Assembly (NCBI GenBank): GCA_017399555.1
Contig: JAFQBW010000014.1
Location: 1-64,000, forward strand
Reading direction: 5' to 3'
Length of the DNA stretch: 64,000 nucleotides
From: Methanocorpusculum sp.
GTDB taxonomy: Archaea; Halobacteriota; Methanomicrobia; Methanomicrobiales; Methanocorpusculaceae
In this document: positions 7,489-16,489 of the stretch, in pieces
Numbering within the stretch: position 1 is the first letter of the stretch
Layout: every line of letters begins with the position of its first letter
Position numbers and translations under genes: made by a program
Notes under the pieces: model-generated
Databases searched by the model: none
What the model saw: the letters and a program-made list of their open reading frames with translations, nothing else
What the model was told of the DNA's origin: nothing

Positions 7489-8715
7489 ATGCAAGTAGTT
7501 GTGCTTGATCATCATCCATTACATGACAGTCGTATTTCACGACATTTGCAGCATTGTATTTCCTCAGGCTATAATGTGTTTAGGCTTCGACTCGATGAAA
7601 AAAGTCCATTTTTCACTAAACAAATAATACAAGATGAAAACACTATTCCAACGATATCGTTGGGTTGCCATATTACAAGATATGGTTCTGTGAACTCCTA
7701 TATTTACACATTCTTATGGTCATTGGTGCGTTATTTTAATGTAGCGAAAGTTTGTAAGAATCTTGGTGTTTCGTTTCAAGAACCAACAATTTTGCATATT
7801 CATGACCCCATATTGCTTCCACTCGCATATAAATTATCAAAGAGTTTTAGTGACTGTAATATTATCTATGATCGACATGAAGTTTATGAAAAAACCCGTA
7901 TTCTGTCTGTAACATATCCACCATATGTTTATCACAGTACTGAGATGCGGATGAAAGATAAACTCGATGGTGTCGTAACCATACTTGATGAATATATTCC
8001 TAACGTCTCAACTTTATTCCCAGGTAAAGCTGTTGTTTCTGTTCCCAATTATCCTCTTGATAAATATTCCAATATTGATGCTGTAATCCAGAAAATTGAG
8101 ACATTAGGGGATGATGTGAATTATAAATTTGTGTATGTCGGATCTCTTGACTGGAATAATGATAGGGATTTGCAAACTATATTATATATCGCTGAAAACC
8201 TCTTATCGAAGGATTATCCTGTAAACTTTTTAATAGGAGGGGCTTCTGATGATAAAGAATTGCTTTCAAAATTCTCGGATTTAACAACAACATATGGTTC
8301 TAAATTTATCTATGCAGGATACATGAACCATAATGATGTTGTTGTTGAAACCCTTTCCGCAACATTTGGTTTCAATATGATTAAACCTGATTCGGAGTAT
8401 TGGGTGCTTTGTTCTCCAAACAAAATATATGAATATTTACAGTCCGGGGTTATTCCCATAATCCGTGCGAACTGTGCAAATTCCACTGTACTTAAAAAAT
8501 GTTCATTATGGTTTAATCAATCAGATTCAGAGGAGAAAATTCTCTCTAAAATCGAAGCTCTTTTATCAGAGCCAATGACAATTAAGGAAATGATGGGTGA
8601 TGCATTGGAAATTAGCAGAGAGTTTACTTTTGAGAAAGTTGCATATAGATATAATACTATATATGAATCTGTATTTTACAAAAATCGATCAAACGAACAT
8701 TTTATTGACGGATAA
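7489..8715 (+). CDS. GT4-like glycosyltransferase
   Basis: 408 residues with GT-B glycosyltransferase features. The N-terminal domain has LHIHDPILLPLAYKL and IIYDRHEVYE. The C-terminal domain has FVYVGSLDWNNDRDL and CSPNKIYEYLQSGVIPI, the usual acceptor-loop and nucleotide-sugar-binding region of family 4 enzymes. No signal peptide or transmembrane segment is seen, so it should act at the cytoplasmic face on a lipid-linked glycan. It opens the glycan locus and lies 8 nt before the aminotransferase gene. An SD-like GAGGAGAT lies about 20 nt upstream. The codons are more AT-rich than in the following sugar-biosynthesis genes, suggesting separate acquisition. Donor and acceptor are unknown. Confidence 0.8.
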   Translation: MQVVVLDHHPLHDSRISRHLQHCISSGYNVFRLRLDEKSPFFTKQIIQDENTIPTISLGCHITRYGSVNSYIYTFLWSLVRYFNVAKVCKNLGVSFQEPTILHIHDPILLPLAYKLSKSFSDCNIIYDRHEVYEKTRILSVTYPPYVYHSTEMRMKDKLDGVVTILDEYIPNVSTLFPGKAVVSVPNYPLDKYSNIDAVIQKIETLGDDVNYKFVYVGSLDWNNDRDLQTILYIAENLLSKDYPVNFLIGGASDDKELLSKFSDLTTTYGSKFIYAGYMNHNDVVVETLSATFGFNMIKPDSEYWVLCSPNKIYEYLQSGVIPIIRANCANSTVLKKCSLWFNQSDSEEKILSKIEALLSEPMTIKEMMGDALEISREFTFEKVAYRYNTIYESVFYKNRSNEHFIDG

Positions 8716-8723
8716 AAGATATA

Positions 8724-9809
8724 ATGATTCCCATAGCAAAACCATTCGCATCTGATGAAGAGGTAGCACATGTCCGCGATGTTATCCTCTCTGGAATGAT
8801 GGCATCTGGAGATGTTGTCCATGAGTTTGAACAGAAATTTGCAGAGTACTGCGGAACAAACTTTGGTGTTGCAACAACCAATGGTACAACTGCTTTGCAT
8901 GCTGCACTTCTTGCCGCAGGAGTAAAACCGGGAGACGAAGTCATTGTTCCGGCATTCACCTTCTTTGCCTCTGCCAGCAGTGTATCTATGTGCGGAGCAA
9001 AACCGGTTTTTGCAGATATTCTTCCGGACACCTACAACATTGACCCAAAATCCATTGAGGAAAAAATCACTGACAAAACAAAAGCTGTGATTGGTGTGCA
9101 CATCTTCGGACAGTGCTGTAATGCTCCGGCAATCGCTGATATTTGTAAGAAACACAATCTCACCTTCATCGAGGATGCAGCACAGGCACATGGTGCTTCT
9201 TGGAATGGAGTAAAAGCAGGAGCATTAGGGGATATGGCAACATTCTCCTTCTACCCAACCAAGAATATGACAACCGGGGAAGGAGGGATGGTTGTAACCA
9301 ATGACAAAACATTGGCAGATGTAATACGTGTTCTCTGTAATCATGGTCAGACGGAAAAGTATCTCCACACCATGCTTGGATACAACTATCGTATGACGAA
9401 TGTACACGCAGCAATTGGTCTCGAACAGTTGATGCGTGTTGATGGATTTACTGCCACGCGTCAAAGGAATGCAAGAATATTCTCAGAAGGAATCACTGCA
9501 GAAGGATTGACTGTTCCTTATGTTGCACCGGAAGCAGTACATGTTTACCACCAGTATGTCCTGAGAGTCGAGGACTCATTCCCGATGACCCGTGATGAAC
9601 TGATGCAGTATCTGGCAGACAAAGGAATCGGTTCAGCAGTTCACTATCCAATCCCGCTGCACAAACAGCCGTACTATGCAGAAGAGAACAAAGATATGGT
9701 TCTTCCGGTTGCAGAGGATGCTGCAAAGAGAGTATTAAGCCTCCCGGTTCATCCGGCAGTGACCGAAGAAGAATGCCGCTACATTGTTGATGTGATTAAC
9801 AATATCTGA
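8724..9809 (+). CDS. wbpE: DegT/DnrJ/EryC1 sugar aminotransferase, WbpE-like
   Basis: PLP-dependent nucleotide-sugar aminotransferase. The fold-type I motifs are clear: ATTNGTTALHAAL, DEVIVPAFTFFA, IEDAAQAHGA and the PLP lysine K180 in FYPTKNMTTGEGG. The family fits a WbpE/WlbC role, amination at C3 of UDP-3-keto-GlcNAc-uronic acid to give UDP-GlcNAc(3NH2)A. The specific role comes from neighbours: genes for the 2-epimerase, 3-dehydrogenase, 6-dehydrogenase and N-acetyltransferase of the same pathway follow on the same strand. The gap to the epimerase gene is only 5 nt. DegT enzymes have many substrates, so the family is certain and the exact reaction probable. Confidence 0.88.
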   Translation: MIPIAKPFASDEEVAHVRDVILSGMMASGDVVHEFEQKFAEYCGTNFGVATTNGTTALHAALLAAGVKPGDEVIVPAFTFFASASSVSMCGAKPVFADILPDTYNIDPKSIEEKITDKTKAVIGVHIFGQCCNAPAIADICKKHNLTFIEDAAQAHGASWNGVKAGALGDMATFSFYPTKNMTTGEGGMVVTNDKTLADVIRVLCNHGQTEKYLHTMLGYNYRMTNVHAAIGLEQLMRVDGFTATRQRNARIFSEGITAEGLTVPYVAPEAVHVYHQYVLRVEDSFPMTRDELMQYLADKGIGSAVHYPIPLHKQPYYAEENKDMVLPVAEDAAKRVLSLPVHPAVTEEECRYIVDVINNI

Positions 9810-9814
9810 AAATT

Positions 9815-10876
9815 ATGAGAGTAGTAACTATTGTAGGGGCTCGCCCACAATTCATCAAATGTGCTCCCGTATCTCGTGAACTCAGAAAGAAGCATGAAGA
9901 GATTCTGGTTCACACCGGTCAGCACTATGATTATGGGATGTCTGATATCTTCTTTGAAGAGCTATCGATTCCAAAACCGGACTATAATCTGGGAATCGGG
10001 TCAGGAAATCATGGAGCACAGACAGGAGCTATGCTTGCGGCAATCGAAGAGGTTCTGCTGAAAGAAAAACCAGACTGGCTTTTGGTTTATGGAGATACAA
10101 ACTCAACCGTCGCTGGAGCTCTTGCTGCCGCAAAACTGCATATTCCAGTCATTCATGTAGAAGCTGGTCTTCGTTCATTTGACAAACGAATGCCGGAAGA
10201 GATTAACCGTATCATGACTGATCACCTCTCTGATTTACTTATCTGCCCAACAGAAACTGCTGTTGCAAATCTCAAGACAGAGGGAATTGTTAATGGTGTG
10301 TACCACGTGGGAGATGTGATGGCTGATGCAGTTCTTTATAATAAGAGGCGGGCATCTCTTCATTCGAAAATTTTAGAGAATGTTGGGGTCTCGAAGGGGC
10401 AGTATATTGCGGCAACCATTCACCGCCCGTCAAATACCGATTCCAAAGAGAATATGGAGTCAATATTCTCAGCGTTTGCAAAATCAGGAAAAATGATTGT
10501 ATTCCCGATTCACCCGAGAACACGAAAATACCTTGCAGAGTACCAGATTGCAGTTCCGGAAAATGTTCATCTCATTGAACCGCTCGGCTATCTAGACATG
10601 TTGCAACTGACAGCAAATGCAGAGAAGGTGGTCACAGATTCCGGCGGTGTTCAGAAAGAAGCATATATTCTGAAGGTGCCTTGTGTAACCCTGAGAGAGA
10701 ATACTGAGTGGGTTGAAACATTGAACAATGGATGGAACAAACTGATTAACTCGGCAGAATCTAATACTGTCTGGCAATCACTCTCTGAAACTATTACTCC
10801 GGGAGACTGGCTTCCTGTTTTTGGTGATGGACATGGTGCTGAGAGTATTGTTGATATTTTAGATAGGCATTCCTGA
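9815..10876 (+). CDS. wbpI: Non-hydrolysing UDP-sugar 2-epimerase, WecB/WbpI-like
   Basis: 353 residues of the UDP-GlcNAc 2-epimerase family. Seen: IVGARPQFIKCAP at the start, HTGQHYDYGMS, VYGDTNSTVAGALAA, HVEAGLRSFDKRMPEEINR and the C-terminal TDSGGVQKEAY with LRENTEWVET. These are the nucleotide- and sugar-binding signatures of the non-hydrolysing group. In this locus the likely substrate is UDP-2,3-diacetamido-glucuronic acid, converted to the manno form as in Pseudomonas WbpI. UDP-GlcNAc to UDP-ManNAc is the alternative. It follows wbpE by 5 nt. A 129-bp gap with a TATA-like box follows, so the next gene may have its own promoter. Confidence 0.85.
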   Translation: MRVVTIVGARPQFIKCAPVSRELRKKHEEILVHTGQHYDYGMSDIFFEELSIPKPDYNLGIGSGNHGAQTGAMLAAIEEVLLKEKPDWLLVYGDTNSTVAGALAAAKLHIPVIHVEAGLRSFDKRMPEEINRIMTDHLSDLLICPTETAVANLKTEGIVNGVYHVGDVMADAVLYNKRRASLHSKILENVGVSKGQYIAATIHRPSNTDSKENMESIFSAFAKSGKMIVFPIHPRTRKYLAEYQIAVPENVHLIEPLGYLDMLQLTANAEKVVTDSGGVQKEAYILKVPCVTLRENTEWVETLNNGWNKLINSAESNTVWQSLSETITPGDWLPVFGDGHGAESIVDILDRHS

Positions 10877-10924
10877 TAGCACTTCTCCACATAATTATTT
10901 ATCATTTTTTTGTATTCTTGTAAC

Positions 10925-10945
10925 ATAGCAATATATAATATTTAT
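10925..10945 (+). promoter_or_regulatory. TATA-like internal promoter of the glycan locus
   Basis: The 129-bp gap between the epimerase and dehydrogenase genes is AT-rich and contains ATATATAATATTTATG (from 10931), a good match to an archaeal TATA box, about 75 bp before the next start codon. No convincing terminator hairpin precedes it. It may drive the wbpB-wbpA-wbpD group separately. Confidence 0.4.
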
Positions 10946-11005
10946 GAGAGAGAATATATCAACAATTTACCCTCCTTACGAGATACAGCAATAGGATAAT
11001 CTATT

Positions 11006-11917
11006 ATGAAAGTCGGTGTTATTGGAACTGGGGTCATGGGTCAGAACCATGCACGAAATTATGCAGATATGAAAGGGATTGAAGAGGTTGTCCTCTTTGA
11101 CGTCTTCTCAGATGCAGCAGAAAAGACCGCAGATAGACTTGGTGTCGTGACCGCCTCCTCTCTTGACAAACTCCTGGATGCTGTTGATGCAGTAAGTATC
11201 TGTGTTCCTACACAATTCCATAAAGACACTGCTTTGCAGGTATTAGAATCTGGTGTTGCGGCCTTAATCGAAAAACCTGTTTGTTCCACAGTTTCAGAAG
11301 GGGAGTTCCTGATTGAGCATGTTCCAAAAGAGGCGGTTGTTGGAGTTGGACACATTGAACGGTTCAACCCAATTATCCCTGAGATTGCTAATATTGTAGA
11401 AAACCCGCATTATGTCTCTATTCACCGCCACAACCCAGCCTCATCCAGAATAACTGGAACTCCAGTTGTTGAGGATTTGATGATTCATGATATTGATATT
11501 GTTTTCAATACGTTCATCAATGGTTCATACAATATTTCCGCATGTGGGACAGAAGATGTGATGGCCACTCTCATCAACAATAATGGAACGCCAGTTTATC
11601 TCTCTGCAAGCCGTAAAGCATCTAAGAAGATTAGAAAGATTACTGTAGAAACTGAGGATTTAACGGTTGAAGGAAACTTCATGACTCAGGAAATTTATAT
11701 CTACCGCAAAGCAGGAGTCTATAAAGCAGAAGATATGCGTTATGTTCAGGAAAATGTGGTAGAGAAGGTCATGGTTCCCAAAGTAGAACCGCTCAAGCTG
11801 GAGCTCCAGACCTTCCTGCAGTGTGCAGAGAAAAAAACGCAGTTCCCGATTTCCCTGGAGCAGGGTGTCGAAAACTTAAGAATCTGCGAGAAGATTCACA
11901 AAGCCGCAGGAGTGTAA
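11006..11917 (+). CDS. wbpB: Gfo/Idh/MocA-family sugar dehydrogenase, WbpB-like
   Basis: NAD(P)-dependent oxidoreductase with the N-terminal Rossmann motif GVIGTGVMGQNHARNYADM, the EKPVCST loop typical of the Gfo/Idh/MocA family, and a catalytic-region HDIDIV. In this context it fits WbpB/WlbA, which oxidises C3 of UDP-GlcNAcA to the 3-keto intermediate used by the aminotransferase. It shares an operon with the 6-dehydrogenase (1-nt gap) and acetyltransferase. A TATA-like box lies in the upstream gap. At 303 residues it is slightly shorter than bacterial WbpB. Confidence 0.85.
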   Translation: MKVGVIGTGVMGQNHARNYADMKGIEEVVLFDVFSDAAEKTADRLGVVTASSLDKLLDAVDAVSICVPTQFHKDTALQVLESGVAALIEKPVCSTVSEGEFLIEHVPKEAVVGVGHIERFNPIIPEIANIVENPHYVSIHRHNPASSRITGTPVVEDLMIHDIDIVFNTFINGSYNISACGTEDVMATLINNNGTPVYLSASRKASKKIRKITVETEDLTVEGNFMTQEIYIYRKAGVYKAEDMRYVQENVVEKVMVPKVEPLKLELQTFLQCAEKKTQFPISLEQGVENLRICEKIHKAAGV

Positions 11918-11918
11918 A

Positions 11919-13334
11919 ATGACAAAACTTGCAGAGTTATTCAAAGCCCGTGGACCTATCAGAAAAGTGGGCTTTATTGGTATGGGATATGTGGGAATCC
12001 CGGCAGCCATGCTTCAGGCTGACGTTCCGGAGAGAGAGAAAGTTTACGGATTTGACATCTCCCCCTACAAGATAAACACGCTGAACGCCGGAGAAAACCC
12101 GTTGAAAGGGGAAGAACCAGGACTTGATGACCTCATCAAAAAAGTTGTGACTGAAGGTAAGTTCGAATGCCGCGGAGAGTATGATGTTATCTCGGAAGTG
12201 GATGCGGTATGTATTGCCGTACAGACACCCTTCAAAGACCCGAAAGACTTGATTCCTGACTTTGGTCCTTTGAAGAGTGCCATAGGAAGTGTCGGAAAAC
12301 ACCTGAAACCGGGAATGCTGGTCGTTCTGGAATCCACGATTACTCCGGGAACAACATCCATTATGGCACGCGAAATCCTGGAGGAAACATCCGGTCTGAA
12401 AGCAGGAGAGGACTTCGGGCTTGCTCACGCTCCGGAGCGGGTGATGGTCGGACGTCTCCTGCAGAACCTTCGCGAACATGACCGCTGTGTCGGCGGAATT
12501 GACGAGGCAAGTACACAGCGTGCGGTAGAACTCTACTCACCGATTCTCACCAAGGGAACCACCATCCCGATGAATGCAACGGAAGCTGAGGTTACCAAGA
12601 CTACGGAAAACACCATCCGTGACTTACAGATTGCAGCAGCAAACCAGCTCGCTCTCTACTGCGAAGCGATGGGAATTAACTTCTATAATGTACGGACAGG
12701 TGTTGACTCTCTGAAAGGTGAAGGAATTACTCGTGCAATGCTCTGGCCTGGTGCAGGTGTCGGTGGTCACTGTTTAACAAAAGATACCTATCACCTCGAA
12801 CGCGGAGTTCAGATGTTAGGTCCGGACAAACTGGATTATCCGGAAGGAGAATCCTCCATCTATGTCCTTGCCCGTCATGTGAATGACTTCATGCCGAAGC
12901 ACATGATTACTTTAACGAAGAATGCGCTTCACTGTGACTCGCTGAAGGGAAAGAAACTCGCACTGCTTGGCTGGTCATTCCTTGCAAACACCGATGACGC
13001 AAGAAATACCCCGTCTGAAGCATACTATCTCCTGGCAAAAGAGGAGGGAGCAGAGATTCGGATTCATGACACCTGGGTGCATGATTATGCTGAGCTCGAA
13101 GGAGTGGTAATCGAGAAAGATATCGCAACAACGCTTGACGGAGCTGATGCAGTAATTGTCCTCACCGCACACAATGAGTACAAGTTCCTGACTCCAGAAG
13201 AGATGAAGGTGATGACGAAGAATGTACATCCGGCAGTAATCGATGGAAGAAACATCATTAATCCAGATGCATTCCTCGACAATGGATGGATTTACCGCGG
13301 AATCGGACGTGGGGACAAGAACAATTTAAGCTGA
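11919..13334 (+). CDS. wbpA: UDP-N-acetylglucosamine/mannosamine 6-dehydrogenase, WbpA/WecC-like
   Basis: UDP-glucose/GDP-mannose dehydrogenase family, 471 residues. The NAD-binding motif is GMGYVGIP (residues 21-28). The central domain has ATEAEVTKTTENTIRD. The catalytic cysteine is C285 in GVGGHCLTKDTYHL. The C-terminal domain has LLGWSFLANTDDARNTPS. These enzymes oxidise C6 of the UDP-sugar to the uronic acid with two NAD+. With the wbpE/I/B/D homologues around it, this is probably the first step, UDP-GlcNAc to UDP-GlcNAcA; a WecC-type UDP-ManNAc dehydrogenase is the alternative. It lies 1 nt after wbpB and 7 nt before wbpD. Confidence 0.9.
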   Translation: MTKLAELFKARGPIRKVGFIGMGYVGIPAAMLQADVPEREKVYGFDISPYKINTLNAGENPLKGEEPGLDDLIKKVVTEGKFECRGEYDVISEVDAVCIAVQTPFKDPKDLIPDFGPLKSAIGSVGKHLKPGMLVVLESTITPGTTSIMAREILEETSGLKAGEDFGLAHAPERVMVGRLLQNLREHDRCVGGIDEASTQRAVELYSPILTKGTTIPMNATEAEVTKTTENTIRDLQIAAANQLALYCEAMGINFYNVRTGVDSLKGEGITRAMLWPGAGVGGHCLTKDTYHLERGVQMLGPDKLDYPEGESSIYVLARHVNDFMPKHMITLTKNALHCDSLKGKKLALLGWSFLANTDDARNTPSEAYYLLAKEEGAEIRIHDTWVHDYAELEGVVIEKDIATTLDGADAVIVLTAHNEYKFLTPEEMKVMTKNVHPAVIDGRNIINPDAFLDNGWIYRGIGRGDKNNLS

Positions 13335-13341
13335 GGTCAGA

Positions 13342-13929
13342 ATGCCTGCACAAAATACTATTGGAAAAAACGTCACCATCTTTGAACCAGTTCAACTGGG
13401 CTTCCCTTCTCGAGAACATTTAGGAAAAGAGGACTGGCCCGGTGTGGTTATCGGAGATGACTGTGTCATCCGCTCAGGATCGGTAATCTACAGTGATGTG
13501 GTTTTCGGGAACTCCTGCCAGACTGGACATAATGTGGTTATTCGTGAGAAGACCATCATTGGAAACCACACAGCTATTGGAACCAGTACCGTCATCGAAG
13601 GCAATGTAACAATCGGAGACAATGTCAGCATTCAGAGCCAGGCATTTATCCCGACCAACACGAAGATTGGAAACAATGTTTTCATCGGTCCGAATGTGGT
13701 AATCACCAATGACAAGTATCCGCCTACTGGAATCGGAGGGCTTGTCGGGGCAACCATCGAAGATGGGGCAGCAGTCGGGGCCAACTGCACGCTGATTCCT
13801 GGTATTGTGATTGGTAAAGGTGCGTTCGTTGCTGCAGGAAGCGTGGTGACAAAGGATGTGCCAGAAGACATGATGGCGGTTGGGAATCCGGCGAGAGTGA
13901 GAGAAAAACCGAAGATTATGATACAATAA
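13342..13929 (+). CDS. wbpD: Left-handed beta-helix sugar N-acetyltransferase, WbpD-like
   Basis: 195 residues with consecutive hexapeptide (I/V/L-G-x4) turns, for example VIGDDCVIRSGSVIYSD, IGNHTAIGTSTVIEGNVTIG and IGNNVFIGPNVVITND, and the closing VTKDVPEDMMAVGNPARV. This is the trimeric left-handed beta-helix acyltransferase fold using acetyl-CoA. Bacterial WbpD acetylates the 3-amino group of UDP-GlcNAc(3NH2)A; the neighbours give this gene the same probable role. It closes the five-gene nucleotide-sugar set and is followed by a convergent gene. Confidence 0.88.
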   Translation: MPAQNTIGKNVTIFEPVQLGFPSREHLGKEDWPGVVIGDDCVIRSGSVIYSDVVFGNSCQTGHNVVIREKTIIGNHTAIGTSTVIEGNVTIGDNVSIQSQAFIPTNTKIGNNVFIGPNVVITNDKYPPTGIGGLVGATIEDGAAVGANCTLIPGIVIGKGAFVAAGSVVTKDVPEDMMAVGNPARVREKPKIMIQ

Positions 13930-13972
13930 ATTGTTGAGGGTGATTAATGATGAATAATAACAATATTGAAAA

Positions 13973-14959
13973 TCAATAAAGTGAATTATAGAATTCCATT
14001 ATCGCAGTTTCAGAATGTTTCATTTCTACATATTTTCTCCCATTCTCACCTATCTTATTGAGATTTGTCTTTTTCTCCAGTATATTTTTCAGAGTGTCAT
14101 AAATCGTATCTTTGGTTGTATTAATTAGAGTGTCTGGTGGGATATACCTTGTTAAGGAGTCCTCAATATAAACACAAACAGGCTTTCCTAGAGTCATTGC
14201 TTCCATTGCAAACACACCATACCATCCTAGCATAAGTTGATCAATCACAAGGTCTGACTCTACTATTGCTTGGAGTACTTCTTCGTGTGATTTGTTTTTT
14301 AAACAAGTGAACTCAATATTGTATCCCTCTTCTTTAAGGGATTCTATCGCAGATTCTATGTAGTTTGTTCCTTTGATTTTTGGGTTAGAAGGCGCATGCA
14401 GAATTCGTAATGTTCCATCTCCCTCAACAAATGTATGTGGTGTATATATACTAATATTTTCTGTGTTTATTGGATTTGGTAGCCATTCTGTCCCCTTCGA
14501 TGCATACATTAACAAATCTGGTGTTGAAACAAATCTTCTATTGCATACTAATCTTGGAATCAACTGTTCTTTTTTTCCTCTCAAATCACTACCATGATAA
14601 TGATAATAGAGTTTTTTACCACATAATTTCCAGTAGATTAAATCTAATCTAAATGGTAACAGAGACCAACCATGTACATGTATTTTGTCTCCGAGTTTTG
14701 CTATATCAGCAATTGTCTTTAACCTTAGTCGTAGTGAATTGTATGAGTATCTACTTGTTGTAGCAGAGATATGAATATCACCGTGTAACGATTTATTGAT
14801 ATTATTTTCAGCAACCTTATTATTAAACCAAGTTGTAATGACATGTACAGTATGACCCTGTCTTTTTTGGAACTCTGCGGTTGTGGTAGCAACAAAGGCA
14901 AGATTATTTACATGAACAATTCTAATATTGGATTTATTGTATGATTTTTGTTTTGTCAT
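13973..14959 (-). CDS. GT4-like glycosyltransferase
   Basis: 328 residues with a GT-B fold pattern. The N-terminal half has NNLAFVATTTAEFQKRQGHTV, HVHGWSLLPFR and YYHYHGSDLRGKK. The C-terminal half has ILHAPSNPKIKGTNY and WYGVFAMEAMTLGKPVCVY, matching the E-x7-E-like donor region of family 4 enzymes. It lies on the opposite strand to the rest of the locus and is clearly AT-rich. With the divergent amidotransferase gene it frames a 377-bp AT-rich spacer containing a 17-bp inverted repeat. Donor unknown. It is probably part of a variable glycan-assembly block. Confidence 0.8.
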   Translation of the reverse strand: MTKQKSYNKSNIRIVHVNNLAFVATTTAEFQKRQGHTVHVITTWFNNKVAENNINKSLHGDIHISATTSRYSYNSLRLRLKTIADIAKLGDKIHVHGWSLLPFRLDLIYWKLCGKKLYYHYHGSDLRGKKEQLIPRLVCNRRFVSTPDLLMYASKGTEWLPNPINTENISIYTPHTFVEGDGTLRILHAPSNPKIKGTNYIESAIESLKEEGYNIEFTCLKNKSHEEVLQAIVESDLVIDQLMLGWYGVFAMEAMTLGKPVCVYIEDSLTRYIPPDTLINTTKDTIYDTLKNILEKKTNLNKIGENGRKYVEMKHSETAIMEFYNSLY

Positions 14960-15336
14960 TAATATTGAATCCTACTATAATAGGAAGTAAACAAGAAGGT
15001 AATCACTCTCGAAAATCAAGGAAAGTCATCAATTCTTTTTTTTGAAAAATAGATTTCAGTGTGGGATATCTCAAAATAGCTTTTCACTCCTACAAAAATA
15101 TGACAGAAATCCATGTTGAAGATGAGAGATATTTCGTGTATTTTCTGGGTGATGATTACTAAAACAAACAGGCCATGTTACTATTTTATCATCTATGCCA
15201 ACATATAATTCCTATTATAGTAGGATGATAATGATTCACTCAAATTCTATGTGGGAATGTAATGACAATTATTCCTCGTTGTTTTATTTTGGATATTGTT
15301 AGAAAATATGGTTGATTATTGAGTTACTGGGGTAAA
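14960..15336. repeat. AT-rich divergent spacer with 17-bp inverted repeat
   Basis: No gene is seen. A perfect 17-bp inverted repeat lies at 14970-14986 (TCCTACTATAATAGGAA) and 15209-15225 (its reverse complement). Each copy is itself nearly palindromic (TCCTA...TAGGA). The two sit near each end of the spacer between divergent genes. They could be paired operators for the two transcription units, or the ends of a degraded small mobile element of about 256 bp. No target-site duplication is obvious. Confidence 0.5.
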
Positions 15337-16464
15337 ATGACGGTTTTTCAAAGATGTACGCGTTGTGTGATGGATAATTCATCTGATGAAACCATTACAT
15401 TTGATGAACATGGTTATTGTAATTATTGTTCTGAAGCTTTGGCTAAAAAAGACAGATGTTACTTCCCAAATGAAGATGGAAAGAAACGTCTGGATGATAT
15501 TATCGACAAAATAAAAAAAGATGGGGTTGATAAAAAATATGATTGTATGATGGGTATTTCGGGAGGTCTTGACTCATCATATCTTGCATATTTAGGATAT
15601 ACGTGGGGTTTACGTATCCTTGCAATCCACGTTGATGATGGATTTGATACAGATATTTCAAAATCTAATATTAAAAAGTTAGTTGATACAGCAGGAATTG
15701 ATTTAATAATAATTAAGCCCGATCAGCAACAGTTTAATGCCTTAACCAAAGCATATATGAAAGCTGGTGTTCCTAATCTTGCAGTTCCGCAAGATAATGT
15801 ATTATTTGCAGCATTATATAGGTATGCTAGAGAAAATGGGATTAAATATTTTTTATCTGGAACAAATTATGCACTAGAATCAATATTACAAAGGGGAAAT
15901 ACTCACTCTGCATATGATGTTGTAAATATACTTGCTATTAATAAGATATTTGGAACTGAAAATATTGACAAACTGTCATTTATCAGTGAATATCGCAGAG
16001 TGTTAGATAAATTTATTCTTGGACTACAGACAATCTGCCCATTGGATTATATTGATTATAACAGAGACCGAGCATTCCAGGAGCTCAATGAATTCTGTGG
16101 TTTTGAATACTATGGGCGCAAGCATCTTGAGAATATGCTCACTGCTTTTATCCAATTAATTTGGTTCCCACAAAAATTTGGAGTGGACAAACGTACCTCC
16201 CATCTGTCAAGCATGATTGTATCTGGTCAAATGACACGTGATGAGGCTCTTGCCGAGTTAGAACATCCAATTGTTGATGATAATACACCATATATTAAGT
16301 TTATATTGGAGAGATTGGATCTTGATGAGAAAGAGTTGGCAAATTACCTTGCTTCAGAAGGGAGAGATCATAAATATTATCAGTATGATGTGTTTTATGA
16401 CACTGTATTTCGTATAATTAGATCGTTGAAATACACTATGCTCAAATTGCTTAATGCATTCTGA
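15337..16464 (+). CDS. N-acetyl sugar amidotransferase, WbpG/PseA family
   Basis: I place the start at the ATG at 15337; a TTG 18 nt upstream is less likely. The N terminus has two CxxC pairs (RCTRCVMDN and YCNYC) typical of the WbpG/PseA zinc-binding region, then the PP-loop GISGGLDSSY, which adenylates the substrate. WbpG converts an acetamido group at C3 of diNAcManA to an acetamidino group using ammonia channelled from a HisH/HisF-like glutaminase pair. No such pair is in the window, so ammonia must come from elsewhere. In Pseudomonas O5 the gene belongs to the wbp locus, which supports the pathway call. Sequence is AT-rich. Confidence 0.85.
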   Translation: MTVFQRCTRCVMDNSSDETITFDEHGYCNYCSEALAKKDRCYFPNEDGKKRLDDIIDKIKKDGVDKKYDCMMGISGGLDSSYLAYLGYTWGLRILAIHVDDGFDTDISKSNIKKLVDTAGIDLIIIKPDQQQFNALTKAYMKAGVPNLAVPQDNVLFAALYRYARENGIKYFLSGTNYALESILQRGNTHSAYDVVNILAINKIFGTENIDKLSFISEYRRVLDKFILGLQTICPLDYIDYNRDRAFQELNEFCGFEYYGRKHLENMLTAFIQLIWFPQKFGVDKRTSHLSSMIVSGQMTRDEALAELEHPIVDDNTPYIKFILERLDLDEKELANYLASEGRDHKYYQYDVFYDTVFRIIRSLKYTMLKLLNAF

Positions 16465-16489
16465 TTATAAATTATCATGGTGATTATGG

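Noticed and set aside
15030-15080. Similarity between TTTTTTGAAAAATAG...ATATCTCAAA at about 15037 and about 3520
   Set aside because: Short and AT-rich, so chance similarity of terminator-like DNA is likely; not enough to call a repeat family.
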